Shown here piece after piece: positions 38,285 to 46,064 of a stretch of 64,000 bases of DNA; within the stretch, counting starts at the first letter, position 1, and every line of letters begins with the position of its first letter. This stretch comes from Albimonas pacifica (lineage in GTDB: Bacteria > Pseudomonadota > Alphaproteobacteria > Rhodobacterales > Rhodobacteraceae). The notes under the pieces were generated by a model. The model ran no database searches. It was not told the origin of the DNA and worked only from the letters and a program-made list of their open reading frames with translations. The stretch lies in NCBI RefSeq assembly GCF_900113695.1, contig NZ_FOQH01000001.1, positions 248,001 to 312,000 of the forward strand, read 5' to 3'. The position numbers and the translations under genes were made by a program.

Positions 38285-39772
38285 TCAGCCCAGCAGGGCG
38301 CGGATCACCTCCGGCTCGGTGAAGCGCCCCTGCAGGATCGCCTGCGCCTGCGCCTGCAGGATCGCGAGGTCCACCTCCGCCGGCAGCGGCCTCTGCGTCG
38401 CCGCGGTGCGCTCGAACCACGGCGAATAGGCGAGCATGTCGCGCGCCGTCCACCAGGCCGCCATCATGTGCGAGCCGTGCCAGTCGCTGGGCAGTTCCTG
38501 CGCATGACGGGCGCGCAGGGCGTCCAGCGCCGCGCCCGAGGGCAGCGGATCGTGGATCGCCGCGATGCGGAAGCGGGCGGGATCGAGGGCGGCCAGCGCC
38601 TGCGCGACCGGCTGGGCGGTGAACCAGGCCTCCACCGCGAGGGGCCCGTCGGGAAGGGCCGCGGCCAGCGTCCCGGCCATCCGGGCGGCCAGCGTCGCCG
38701 GATCCCCGCCCAGCGGGGCCGAGCGGCCGGAGCCGGGCAGGTCCGGCACGAAGACCGGGCCGCCCAGGGCCGCGCGCTCCGTCTCCCGCGCCAGCACGGC
38801 GCCGGAGCCCGGATGGCCGTGCAGGAGCAGCCTCGCCGCGCCCTCCGCCGGCCCCGCGCGGCGCATCAGCATCCCCTCGGGCGTGAAGCGCAGGCGGGCG
38901 GGCTGGGCGGGAAGCGCGGGCGCGGGGGCGGCGCCGGGGACGGCCAGCGCCTCGGCCATGGCCGCGGCCCAGGCGGCGCGGTCGGGGGTCAGGCTGCGGA
39001 GCCGCGCCTCGGGGGCGAGGGCGGCGATCCGCTCGAGGTGCGGGTGCAGCAGGTCGTCCTCCCGGCACAGGTAGATCACCGGGGCGCCGGCCTGCGCGGC
39101 GCGGGTCACGGCGCCGGCGCCGTCGTAGCGGAAGGCCGCGCCGTAGCCGGTGGCGTAGTTCGGCGCGTCCTCGACGCCCGCGTCCATCAGGTCGGCGATC
39201 ACCTGGTCGTGCCCCTCCAGCGTGCGGGGATCGAAGCGCAGGCGGTTGGCCTCGCCGCGCGCATACCAGGGGTAGAACTGCAGCTGGTCGCGCACCCGGG
39301 CCCAGAGCTGCGCCATGTGCGAGCCGTCCCAGCGGGTGGGGAAGCGCGGCAGATACCAGCGCAGCTGCTCCTCCTGCTCGGCGCGGGTGAAGACGGGATA
39401 GCCGTCCAGCGCCACGACCGAGGCGCGGCCCGGGTGGCGCAGGATCAGCTCCAGCGCGATCTCGGCCCCGGTGTGGGTGCCGTAGAGGGCCGGCGCCTCC
39501 AGCCCCAGCGCGTCGAGCAGGCGGGCGGTGGCGTCGGCGAGATCCGCGATCTCGGGCCGCGCGAGGGGCAGGGGGTCCGAGAGGCCGTAGCCGGGCGTGT
39601 CGGGGCAGATGCAGGTGAAGCGGTCCGCCAGCGCCTGCGCCAGCGGCTGCACCGCCACCGAGCTGCGCGGGGATTCGTGCAGCAGCACCGCCGCGGGCCC
39701 CGAGCCCAGCACCCGCAGATGCACGGCGCGGCCGTCGACCTCGACGACATGGCGGCGGACGGGGTGGGGCAT
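38285..39772 (-). CDS. Tandem alpha/beta-hydrolase-fold protein lacking serine nucleophile
   Basis: A 495-residue protein with two alpha/beta-hydrolase-like halves (about 1-290 and 300-495). Half 1 has the oxyanion region LLHESPRS, CPDTPGYGLSD and a nucleophile elbow reading G98-T-H100-T-G102, so histidine replaces the usual serine. Half 2 repeats LLLHGHPGSG and PDLPGSGRSAP, but the elbow position (VEAWFTAQPVA, 380-390) has no nucleophile. A cap motif occurs in both halves with identical spacing: WDGSHM (148-153)...FYPWY (166-170) and WHGSHM (431-436)...YSPWF (449-453), indicating internal duplication. ATG 39772 has GGAG eight bases upstream. Catalysis, if any, would not use the standard triad. 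Confidence 0.8.
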   Translation of the reverse strand: MPHPVRRHVVEVDGRAVHLRVLGSGPAAVLLHESPRSSVAVQPLAQALADRFTCICPDTPGYGLSDPLPLARPEIADLADATARLLDALGLEAPALYGTHTGAEIALELILRHPGRASVVALDGYPVFTRAEQEEQLRWYLPRFPTRWDGSHMAQLWARVRDQLQFYPWYARGEANRLRFDPRTLEGHDQVIADLMDAGVEDAPNYATGYGAAFRYDGAGAVTRAAQAGAPVIYLCREDDLLHPHLERIAALAPEARLRSLTPDRAAWAAAMAEALAVPGAAPAPALPAQPARLRFTPEGMLMRRAGPAEGAARLLLHGHPGSGAVLARETERAALGGPVFVPDLPGSGRSAPLGGDPATLAARMAGTLAAALPDGPLAVEAWFTAQPVAQALAALDPARFRIAAIHDPLPSGAALDALRARHAQELPSDWHGSHMMAAWWTARDMLAYSPWFERTAATQRPLPAEVDLAILQAQAQAILQGRFTEPEVIRALLG

Positions 39773-39887
39773 GGGGCGGTCTCCGGCTGGACGAGAGGGG
39801 GCCGGAGGCGATTGTCCGGACCGCGGCAGCAAAGCCTTGTGTGCGAAAGCGGTCAAGTTTTATCATTCAAACCAAAGTGGGCCATAA

Positions 39888-39903
39888 GTTCACTATTTGA
39901 ATT
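39888..39903 (+). promoter_or_regulatory. Shared operator candidate, copy 2 (upstream of OYE gene)
   Basis: Reads GTTCACTATTTGAATT: TTCA and TGAA half-sites five bases apart. It lies 14 bases before the ATG of the flavin reductase gene and between two divergent genes, in a short AT-rich patch (39855-39905). Repression by blocking transcription start is plausible. Confidence 0.5.
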
Positions 39904-39916
39904 AAGCGGAGCCGCC

Positions 39917-40978
39917 ATGTCCCCCCTCCTGTCGCCCGTGCGCCTGGGCGCGCTGTCGTTGCCCAACCGCATCGTGATGTCGCCGCTGACCCGGTGCCGG
40001 GCGGAGCCGGGAACGGGCGCGGTCCCTGCGATGATGGTGGACTACTACGCCCAGCGCGCCTCGGCGGGGCTGATCGTGTCGGAGGGGATCCCGGTCTCGC
40101 CGATGGGGGTCGGCTACCGCGGGGTCTCCGGCCTGTGGACCGAGGCGCAGACGGCCGGCTGGCGGCGGGTGACCGCGGCGGTGCACGCGGCCGGCGGGCG
40201 GATCGTCGCGCAGCTGTGGCACGTCGGCCGGCTGTCGGACCCGGTGCACCTCGGCGGCCGCGCGCCGGTGGCGCCCAGCGCGCTGCCGGCCGAGGGCACG
40301 GTGACCCTGGTGCGCCCGAAGCGCGGCTGGCAGACGCCCCGCGCGCTGGAGACGGCCGAGGTCGCCGGCGTGGTCGCAGAGTTCGCCGAGGCCGCGCGCA
40401 ACGCGTTGCGGGCGGGCTTCGACGGGGTCGAGGTGCACGGCGCCAACGGCTACCTCATCGACCAGTTCCTGCAGGCGGGCTCCAACCGGCGCGCGGACCG
40501 TTACGGCGGCGGCGTCGAGAATCGCGCCCGCCTGCTGCTGGAGATCGTGGACGCGCTGATCCCGATCTGGGGCGCGGACCGCATCGGCGTGCACCTGTCG
40601 CCGCGCGACGGGCACTCGATGTCCGATCCCGACCCGGCGGCGCTGTTCGGCCACGTGGCGGAGGCGCTGGGGCGGCGGCGGCTCGCCTTCCTCTTCGCGC
40701 GCGAGGCGGTGCGCCCCGACAGCCTCGCGCCGATGATGCGCCGGGTCTTCGGCGGCCCGCTGATCGCCAACGAGAAGCTCACCCCCGAGTCGGCCGCGGC
40801 GCTGGTGGCGGCCGGAGAGGCGGAGGCGGCGGCCTTCGGCAAGCTGTTCATCGCCAACCCCGACCTTCCCGCCCGCATCGCCGCCGGCGCGCCGCTGGCG
40901 ACGCCCGACCCGGCCGGATTCTACGCCCGGGGGCCCGAGGGCTACGTCGACTACCCGACGCTCGCGGGAGCGATATAA
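39917..40978 (+). CDS. Old-yellow-enzyme-type NADH:flavin oxidoreductase/alkene reductase
   Basis: A 353-residue FMN TIM-barrel reductase. Seen: N-terminal LGALSLPNRIVMSPLTRCRA, the substrate/FMN region HVGRLS, the strongly conserved block GFDGVEVHGANGYLIDQFLQ followed by DRYGGGVENR, and the C-terminal FGKLFIANPDLPARI. This pattern is that of NemA-type ene-reductases. It would reduce an activated C=C or a nitro/nitrate ester group with NAD(P)H. It is the first gene of the right-hand catabolic operon and has an operator-like site at its start. Confidence 0.9.
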   Translation: MSPLLSPVRLGALSLPNRIVMSPLTRCRAEPGTGAVPAMMVDYYAQRASAGLIVSEGIPVSPMGVGYRGVSGLWTEAQTAGWRRVTAAVHAAGGRIVAQLWHVGRLSDPVHLGGRAPVAPSALPAEGTVTLVRPKRGWQTPRALETAEVAGVVAEFAEAARNALRAGFDGVEVHGANGYLIDQFLQAGSNRRADRYGGGVENRARLLLEIVDALIPIWGADRIGVHLSPRDGHSMSDPDPAALFGHVAEALGRRRLAFLFAREAVRPDSLAPMMRRVFGGPLIANEKLTPESAAALVAAGEAEAAAFGKLFIANPDLPARIAAGAPLATPDPAGFYARGPEGYVDYPTLAGAI

Positions 40979-40993
40979 GTTCAAATAATGAAC
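40978..40993 (-). promoter_or_regulatory. Shared operator candidate, copy 3 (upstream of acyl-CoA dehydrogenase gene)
   Basis: On the minus strand reads GTTCATTATTTGAACT; the arms GTTCA (40979-40983) and TGAAC (40989-40993) form a perfect 5-5-5 palindrome. It begins at the last base of the reductase stop codon and lies 165 bases before the next start, so it may control a second promoter within the block. Confidence 0.5.
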
Positions 40994-41000
40994 ACCATGC

Positions 41001-41025
41001 AATTTCACGACCAATATGTGAAATT
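41001..41025. promoter_or_regulatory. Perfect inverted repeat upstream of acyl-CoA dehydrogenase gene
   Basis: Eight-base arms AATTTCAC and GTGAAATT around a 9-base AT-rich spacer, eight bases after operator copy 3. TTTCAC/GTGAAA half-sites differ from GTTCA, so a second regulator or a weaker second site is possible. A TTGACC at 41030 could be a -35 element. Confidence 0.4.
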
Positions 41026-41157
41026 CATCTTGACCGGACAAATGCTGCGTCGCAACGTGATCGCAGGACCCGCCGAGGGGAGGTCCGGCGCGCCCGGCGC
41101 CCGTCCCCTCGCCCCTCCACGGGCGCGCCCGGCGCGGCCCGCGCAAGGAGCGACCGC

Positions 41158-42363
41158 ATGACCCTGGACGACGCCGCAGAGCTCTCGGGCGGCCTGAGGA
41201 CCAGCCTCGACTTCTCGGCGGACCCGGGCCACGAGCAGATCCGCGACCAGGTCCGCGCCTTCTTCGAGCGCGACCTGCCCGAGCCCGCGATCCGCGCCGC
41301 CGACCGCGCCCGCAGGATCCCGCGCGAGGTCTTCGACAGGATCGCGGCGCTCGGCTGGCCGGGCCTCTCGATTCCCGAGGAGTTCGGCGGCTCGGGCGCC
41401 GACGTCACCTACGGCGCGGTGCTGGTCGAGGAGGTCTGCCGCCGCTTTCCGTCGCTGGGCACCAACCTGGTGGGCTTCGCGATGTCGGCCCGCGCGGTGC
41501 GCGAGCACGGCACGCCCGCGCAGCAGGCGGCGATCCTGCCCAGGCTCGCCTCGGGCGAAATGGCGCTGGCCTTCGGCATCTCCGAGCCCGACGGCGGCAC
41601 CGACGCGCTGCGCGGGCGGACCCGGGCGGAGCTCACGCCCCAGGGCTGGAAGGTCAACGGCCGCAAGCTCTACACCTCCTTCGGGGCCGAGGCGGACGCG
41701 GTGGTGGTGCTGTGCCGGACCTCGCCCGCGCCCGAGGGCAGGCTCGCCCGCGGGCTGAGCCTGATCCTGGTCCCCACCGACCAGCCCGGCTTCGAGGCGC
41801 GGCGGATGGAGCTGATGGCCCACCGCGCCGCCTGCACCTGCGAGACCTATTACGACGACGCCCTCGCCCCGGCGGAGAACCTGCTGGGGCAGGAGGGGCG
41901 CGGCTTCTACCACCTGATCGCGACGCTGGACGAGGAGCGCATCCTCGCCGCGGCGATGTACGTGGGCATCATGCAGGGCGTGCTGGACCAGACGGTGCAA
42001 TACGCCCGCGACCGCCACGCCTTCGGCCGGCCCATCGGGGCGTTCCAGGCCCTCCAGCACCCGATCGCCGACATGGCGACCGAGGTCGAGCATGCCCGCC
42101 TGTTCACGATGCGCGCGGCCTGGATGCTGTCCCAGGGGATCGACTGCTCGAAGGAGGCGGCGATGGCCAAGCTCTTCGCCTCCGAGGCCTGCCAGCGCGC
42201 CACCGACCGCGGGATGCGGGTGCTCGCCGGCTACGGGCTGGTCGAGGAAAGCCCGATGGAACGCCTGTTCCGCGACGCCCGGCTGGGCCTCTTCTCCCCC
42301 GTCTCCAACGAGATGGGCCGCAACTTCATCGGGGAGCGGCTGGGCCTCCCCCGCTCCTACTGA
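41158..42363 (+). CDS. Acyl-CoA dehydrogenase
   Basis: A 401-residue flavoprotein with the usual order of alpha, beta and alpha domains: LGWPGLSIPEEFGGSGAD, the FAD/substrate strand segment AFGISEPDGGTDALRGRT, and RHAFGRPIGAFQALQHPIADMATEVEHAR. The C-terminal segment GYGLVEESPMERLFRDARLG is intact, but the position that carries the catalytic glutamate in IYEGT-type enzymes reads FSPVSNEM. A subgroup with this SNEM-type ending exists. AAGGAG lies eight bases before ATG 41158. Expected role: alpha,beta-desaturation of an acyl-CoA made by the ligase at 44461. Confidence 0.88.
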   Translation: MTLDDAAELSGGLRTSLDFSADPGHEQIRDQVRAFFERDLPEPAIRAADRARRIPREVFDRIAALGWPGLSIPEEFGGSGADVTYGAVLVEEVCRRFPSLGTNLVGFAMSARAVREHGTPAQQAAILPRLASGEMALAFGISEPDGGTDALRGRTRAELTPQGWKVNGRKLYTSFGAEADAVVVLCRTSPAPEGRLARGLSLILVPTDQPGFEARRMELMAHRAACTCETYYDDALAPAENLLGQEGRGFYHLIATLDEERILAAAMYVGIMQGVLDQTVQYARDRHAFGRPIGAFQALQHPIADMATEVEHARLFTMRAAWMLSQGIDCSKEAAMAKLFASEACQRATDRGMRVLAGYGLVEESPMERLFRDARLGLFSPVSNEMGRNFIGERLGLPRSY

Positions 42364-42387
42364 CCCCCCGCCCGAAGGAGACCCCCC

Positions 42388-43518
42388 GTGCTGGACGCGA
42401 TCGAACCGACGAGCTTCCCCTGGCTCGACTACAAGAAATACTCGTTCACGCTGGGCAAGACGACGCCGGCGGGGACGTTCCTGTCCGGCGCCTCGGCCTC
42501 GCGCTTCGACGGCGCTCACGTGGTGGTCGAGGGCGGCATGGCCGACCAGTGCCGCGTCGCCTGGAAGAAGATCGAGACGCTGATGGAGGCCGCGGGCAAG
42601 AGCCTCGACGACGTCACCCGCGTCGTCGAATACGTCCCCGTCCACGCGCTGGAGCAGTATGCCGAGGCCGCCGGCGTGCGCGCCGAGGTGCTGGGCGGGC
42701 GCGAGATCACCGTCAACACCGTGCCGGTGAAGGCCCTGCTGCGCCCCGACGCGCTGATCGAGATCGAGGCCTCGGCCGGGGTCGAGAGCGCGGGCGTGAC
42801 CAAGGGCATCGTGCACCTGCCCACGATCCTGCCCTTCGGCGCGGACGGGGAGATCGCTTACAAGGGCGACGTGGTCGGCCAGACCGCGCGGATCTTCGAG
42901 ATCGCCTCGGACATGCTGACCATGCTGGGCCTCGACCTCAGCCATGTCGTGCAGACCATCGACTTCCTGGTGCCGGAGGTCCGCGGCGACTACCGCGCCA
43001 GCGGAAAACCGCGCTTCGACGCGCTGGGCCCGGTCTATCCCGGCGCGGCGGGGATCATGCAGCCGAAGCTCCTGCACCCCGACGCGGTCGTGCAGTACGA
43101 CATCACCGCCAGCCGCGACGTGCCCGAGCGGATCCACGTGCCGGGCTGGGACCGCTACAACAACCTCAGCTACTCGGCCGGCGTGAAGGCCGGGAAGATG
43201 ATCTTCGGCTCGGGTTTCGGCTCGATGAACCCGGCGACCGAGGAGGTCTGGCACGACTACGACGTCGTCGAGCAGGCGGACCTGATCTATTCCTCGATCT
43301 CCACCATGCTCGCGGTCGGTGGGGCCAGCATGGCCGACATGATCAAGACGGTGGAATACGTCGAGGAGCCGACCCTGAAGGACTACCGCGGCGTCGCCGA
43401 GGTGCGCCGCAAGTGGTTCGGCAAGGACTTCCCCGCCGCCACCGGCGTGGTGGTGCACGGCATCCTCAAGCGCGAGATGGTGATCGAGATCGTCCCGATC
43501 GCCGTCTGCCCGCAATGA
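42388..43518 (+). CDS. Three-module RidA/YjgF-like protein
   Basis: A 376-residue protein made of three consecutive Rid-like modules: about 1-132, 133-243 and 255-376. Each has the pattern of a helix followed by a long-helix/strand pair and a closing IEIEASA, VQYDITAS or IEIVPIA strand. Rid proteins are normally 130-residue homotrimers, so this chain could form a pseudo-trimer alone. The catalytic arginine of RidA is replaced in all three modules (N110, about A220, about A350), so imine/enamine deaminase activity is doubtful. GTG 42388 has GAAGGAG seven bases upstream. It overlaps the next gene by ATGA. Confidence 0.82.
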   Translation: MLDAIEPTSFPWLDYKKYSFTLGKTTPAGTFLSGASASRFDGAHVVVEGGMADQCRVAWKKIETLMEAAGKSLDDVTRVVEYVPVHALEQYAEAAGVRAEVLGGREITVNTVPVKALLRPDALIEIEASAGVESAGVTKGIVHLPTILPFGADGEIAYKGDVVGQTARIFEIASDMLTMLGLDLSHVVQTIDFLVPEVRGDYRASGKPRFDALGPVYPGAAGIMQPKLLHPDAVVQYDITASRDVPERIHVPGWDRYNNLSYSAGVKAGKMIFGSGFGSMNPATEEVWHDYDVVEQADLIYSSISTMLAVGGASMADMIKTVEYVEEPTLKDYRGVAEVRRKWFGKDFPAATGVVVHGILKREMVIEIVPIAVCPQ

Positions 43519-44036
43519 GCGGCCTGCTGACGGACGAGCTCCGCGCCTTCATCGGCGCGGAGCGGTCCTACCCGGCGCAGGAGGAGGTCGGCCGCGCCGC
43601 GATCCGCTATTTCGCGATCGCGGTCGAGGACCGCAGCCCCCTCTACCACTCCGACAGCTACGCGCGCGCCCATGGCTACCCCAGCCGCATCGCCCCCCCG
43701 ACCTTCGTGGTCGAGAGCGGCGCCTACGCCCCCGGCACGCCGAACGAGAACGGCTACCTCGCCCATGAGTGGGACATCCCCATGGAGGGGTTCCGCAACA
43801 TCCGCGGCGGGCAGGAATACGAATTCATGCGGCCGGTGCTGCCGACCGACCGGATCTCGGTGAAATACGTGCTCGAGAGCATCGAGGAGAAATCCTCCCG
43901 CGACGGGCGCGGCCAGCTGATGCTGATCTCGGTCGCCACCTACACCGACGCCGCCGGCGAGGTGGTGGCGACCAACCGCGAGACCTTCTTCCTCCAGCCC
44001 CTGGCGCAGACGACCTCAGCGGAGGCCGCCCCATGA
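43515..44036 (+). CDS. MaoC-like hydratase, N-terminal-type (FAS1-like dehydratase domain)
   Basis: A 173-residue hot-dog-fold protein. It contains YPAQEEVGRAAIRYFAIAVEDRSPLYHSD, SRIAPPTFVVESG and the MRPVLPTDRISVKY segment typical of the N-terminal MaoC/FAS1-like dehydratase domain. Such proteins normally pair with a second hot-dog subunit, here the next gene, to form a hydratase for large or branched enoyl-CoAs. It is coupled on both sides by 4-base overlaps. Confidence 0.82.
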   Translation: MSGLLTDELRAFIGAERSYPAQEEVGRAAIRYFAIAVEDRSPLYHSDSYARAHGYPSRIAPPTFVVESGAYAPGTPNENGYLAHEWDIPMEGFRNIRGGQEYEFMRPVLPTDRISVKYVLESIEEKSSRDGRGQLMLISVATYTDAAGEVVATNRETFFLQPLAQTTSAEAAP

Positions 44037-44434
44037 CCCATTCCGCCGGCGAGGCGCTGCCGCCCATCGACGAGAGCTTCCCCACCTGGCGGATGATGGC
44101 CTACGGCGCCGCCACCTGGGACTGGTACCAGGTGCATTTCGACCACCAGGTCGCGGCCTCGATGGGCCTGCCCGGTCCCTTCGTGGACGGCCAGCAGTGG
44201 GGCGCGATCTTCGCCCGCCAGCTGCGCGAGCACTTCGGCCCGCAGGCGTTCGTGTCGAAGATGGCGCTGCGCTACCACGCCATGGTCTTCGCCGACGAGC
44301 GGGTCACCGGCTCGGCCGAGATCACCACCCTGCGCCACGAGCCCGGCGGCCAGGTCGCCGAGGTCCTGCACCGGCTGGAGAAGGACGGACGCCCCGTCGC
44401 CTCCTGCCGCTCCGAAGTCCGTCTCCCCGACTGA
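44033..44434 (+). CDS. MaoC-like hydratase, partner subunit
   Basis: A 133-residue hot-dog-fold protein. Features: WRMMAYGAATWDWYQVHFDHQVAASMGLPGPFVDGQQWGA, in which the D-x-x-x-x-H type hydratase pair (D/H in FDHQ region) is recognisable, and MALRYHAMVFADERV. It probably forms a heteromeric enoyl-CoA hydratase with the preceding gene, as in MaoC pairs of steroid and branched-acid degradation. ATGA overlap with the partner. Confidence 0.8.
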   Translation: MTHSAGEALPPIDESFPTWRMMAYGAATWDWYQVHFDHQVAASMGLPGPFVDGQQWGAIFARQLREHFGPQAFVSKMALRYHAMVFADERVTGSAEITTLRHEPGGQVAEVLHRLEKDGRPVASCRSEVRLPD

Positions 44435-44460
44435 ACCCTCCCGAGAGGCACCCGCGCGCC

Positions 44461-46011
44461 ATGAACATCGGCTACCACCTGACCCAGGCCGCCGCCCGCT
44501 GGCCCTCCAAGACCGCCATCGTCTTCGAGGGGCGGCGCTGGACCTACGCGCAGTTCAACCGGCTCGCCAACAAGGCGGCCAACGCCTTCCAGGCGGCCGG
44601 CATCGGGCCGGGCGACAAGGTGGCCTTCCTGACCTGGAACCTGCCCGAGCAGGTGGCGGGGTTCTACGGCCTGCTGAAGCTCGGCGGCGTGGCGGTGCCG
44701 GTGAACTACCGGCTGGCGGCGAACGAGCTGAAGTTCATCATCGAGAACTCGGGTGCGAAGATCGTGGTCTTCGACGACGAACTGGCCGAGCGGGTGGCGA
44801 TCCTCGCCCCCGAGCTCGCCGCCAGGGGCCTGGGCTTCGTCCACATCGGGGACCGCACGCCCGACTTCGCCACCCCCTTCGACGCCTTCGTCGCCCCCGC
44901 GGCCGAGCGCGAGCCCCGGCTCGGCGCGTCCTGGGACGACCCGGCCTTCATCATGTACACCTCCGGCACCACGGGCCTGCCCAAGGGGGTGATCCGCTCG
45001 CACCGCGCCGACATCATCGGGGCGATGTCGATGGCGCTGGAGGCGGGGTTCCGCCACTCCGACACCTGCATCCACAACAAGCCGCTGTTCCACATCGCGC
45101 AGCTGCAGCTGCAGGTGATCCCCTTCGTCATGCTGGGCGGAACCGCGGTGATGACCCGCGGCTTCGACGTGGACGAGACGCTGAGCCTGGTCGGCTCCGA
45201 GCGCATCACCTGCCTGCACGGCGTGCCCACGCAGATGGTGATGATGATGCAGCAGGACCTGAGCCGCTACGACCTGAGCTCGCTGCGCTGCGGCTTCTAC
45301 GGCGGCCAGACCCTGAACGACGCCACCACCCGCGCCTGCATGGAGCTGTTCCCCGAGACCTTCTTCAACCTCTACGGCATGACCGAGGCGCTGACGGTCG
45401 TGGGCATCGACTACCGCGTGCACCCCCACCGCCTCGGTTCCGTCGGGCACACGGTGGCGGGGGTGGACATGCGCCTGGTGAAGGCCGACGCCGCCTCGCC
45501 CGACGACCGCTCGGCGGAGGGCGAGATCGGGCAGGTGATCGTCAAGACCCCCGCCGTCATGGACGGCTATCTGGGCCTGCCGGAGAAGTCGGCGGCCGTG
45601 CTGCGCGAGGGGTGGTACTTCACCGGCGACGCCGGCAGCCTCGACGGCGACGGCTTCCTGACCGTGCACGGGCGCATCGACCACACCATCAAGTCGGGGG
45701 GCGAGAACATCCACCCCTCGGAGATCGAGAACATCCTCTTCGACCATCCCGCGATCAAGGACGCGGCGGTGGTGGGGCTGCCCTCGACCAAGTGGGGCGA
45801 CATGGTCTGCGCGGCGATCGTGCGCAAGGACCCCGGGCTCAGCGCCGAGGCGCTGGACAGCTATTGCCGCGCGAGCCCCGACCTCGCCGACTTCAAGCGG
45901 CCGCGGCGGTATTTCTTCCTCGACGAGATCCCCTCCAACTCCACCGGCAAGGTCGAGCGCAACGTGCTCCGGCAGCGGCTGATCGACGGGCTGGAGGCGC
46001 CGCTGGACTGA
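44461..46011 (+). CDS. Acyl-CoA ligase (AMP-forming)
   Basis: A 516-residue ANL-superfamily ligase. The P-loop YTSGTTGLPKG spans residues 166-176; later blocks are LYGMTEALTV, GWYFTGDAGSLDGDGFLTVHGR and DHTIKSGGENIHPSEIEN, and the C-terminal lysine lies in NSTGKVERNVL. It should activate a free carboxylic acid to its CoA thioester at the cost of ATP and so start the CoA pathway formed with the dehydrogenase and hydratases. The acid substrate is not known. Confidence 0.92.
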   Translation: MNIGYHLTQAAARWPSKTAIVFEGRRWTYAQFNRLANKAANAFQAAGIGPGDKVAFLTWNLPEQVAGFYGLLKLGGVAVPVNYRLAANELKFIIENSGAKIVVFDDELAERVAILAPELAARGLGFVHIGDRTPDFATPFDAFVAPAAEREPRLGASWDDPAFIMYTSGTTGLPKGVIRSHRADIIGAMSMALEAGFRHSDTCIHNKPLFHIAQLQLQVIPFVMLGGTAVMTRGFDVDETLSLVGSERITCLHGVPTQMVMMMQQDLSRYDLSSLRCGFYGGQTLNDATTRACMELFPETFFNLYGMTEALTVVGIDYRVHPHRLGSVGHTVAGVDMRLVKADAASPDDRSAEGEIGQVIVKTPAVMDGYLGLPEKSAAVLREGWYFTGDAGSLDGDGFLTVHGRIDHTIKSGGENIHPSEIENILFDHPAIKDAAVVGLPSTKWGDMVCAAIVRKDPGLSAEALDSYCRASPDLADFKRPRRYFFLDEIPSNSTGKVERNVLRQRLIDGLEAPLD

Positions 46012-46064
46012 CCGACGCGCGCCGCCCCTCGCCCTTCCTCCTCCCCGATCCCGGACTCGAGCCC

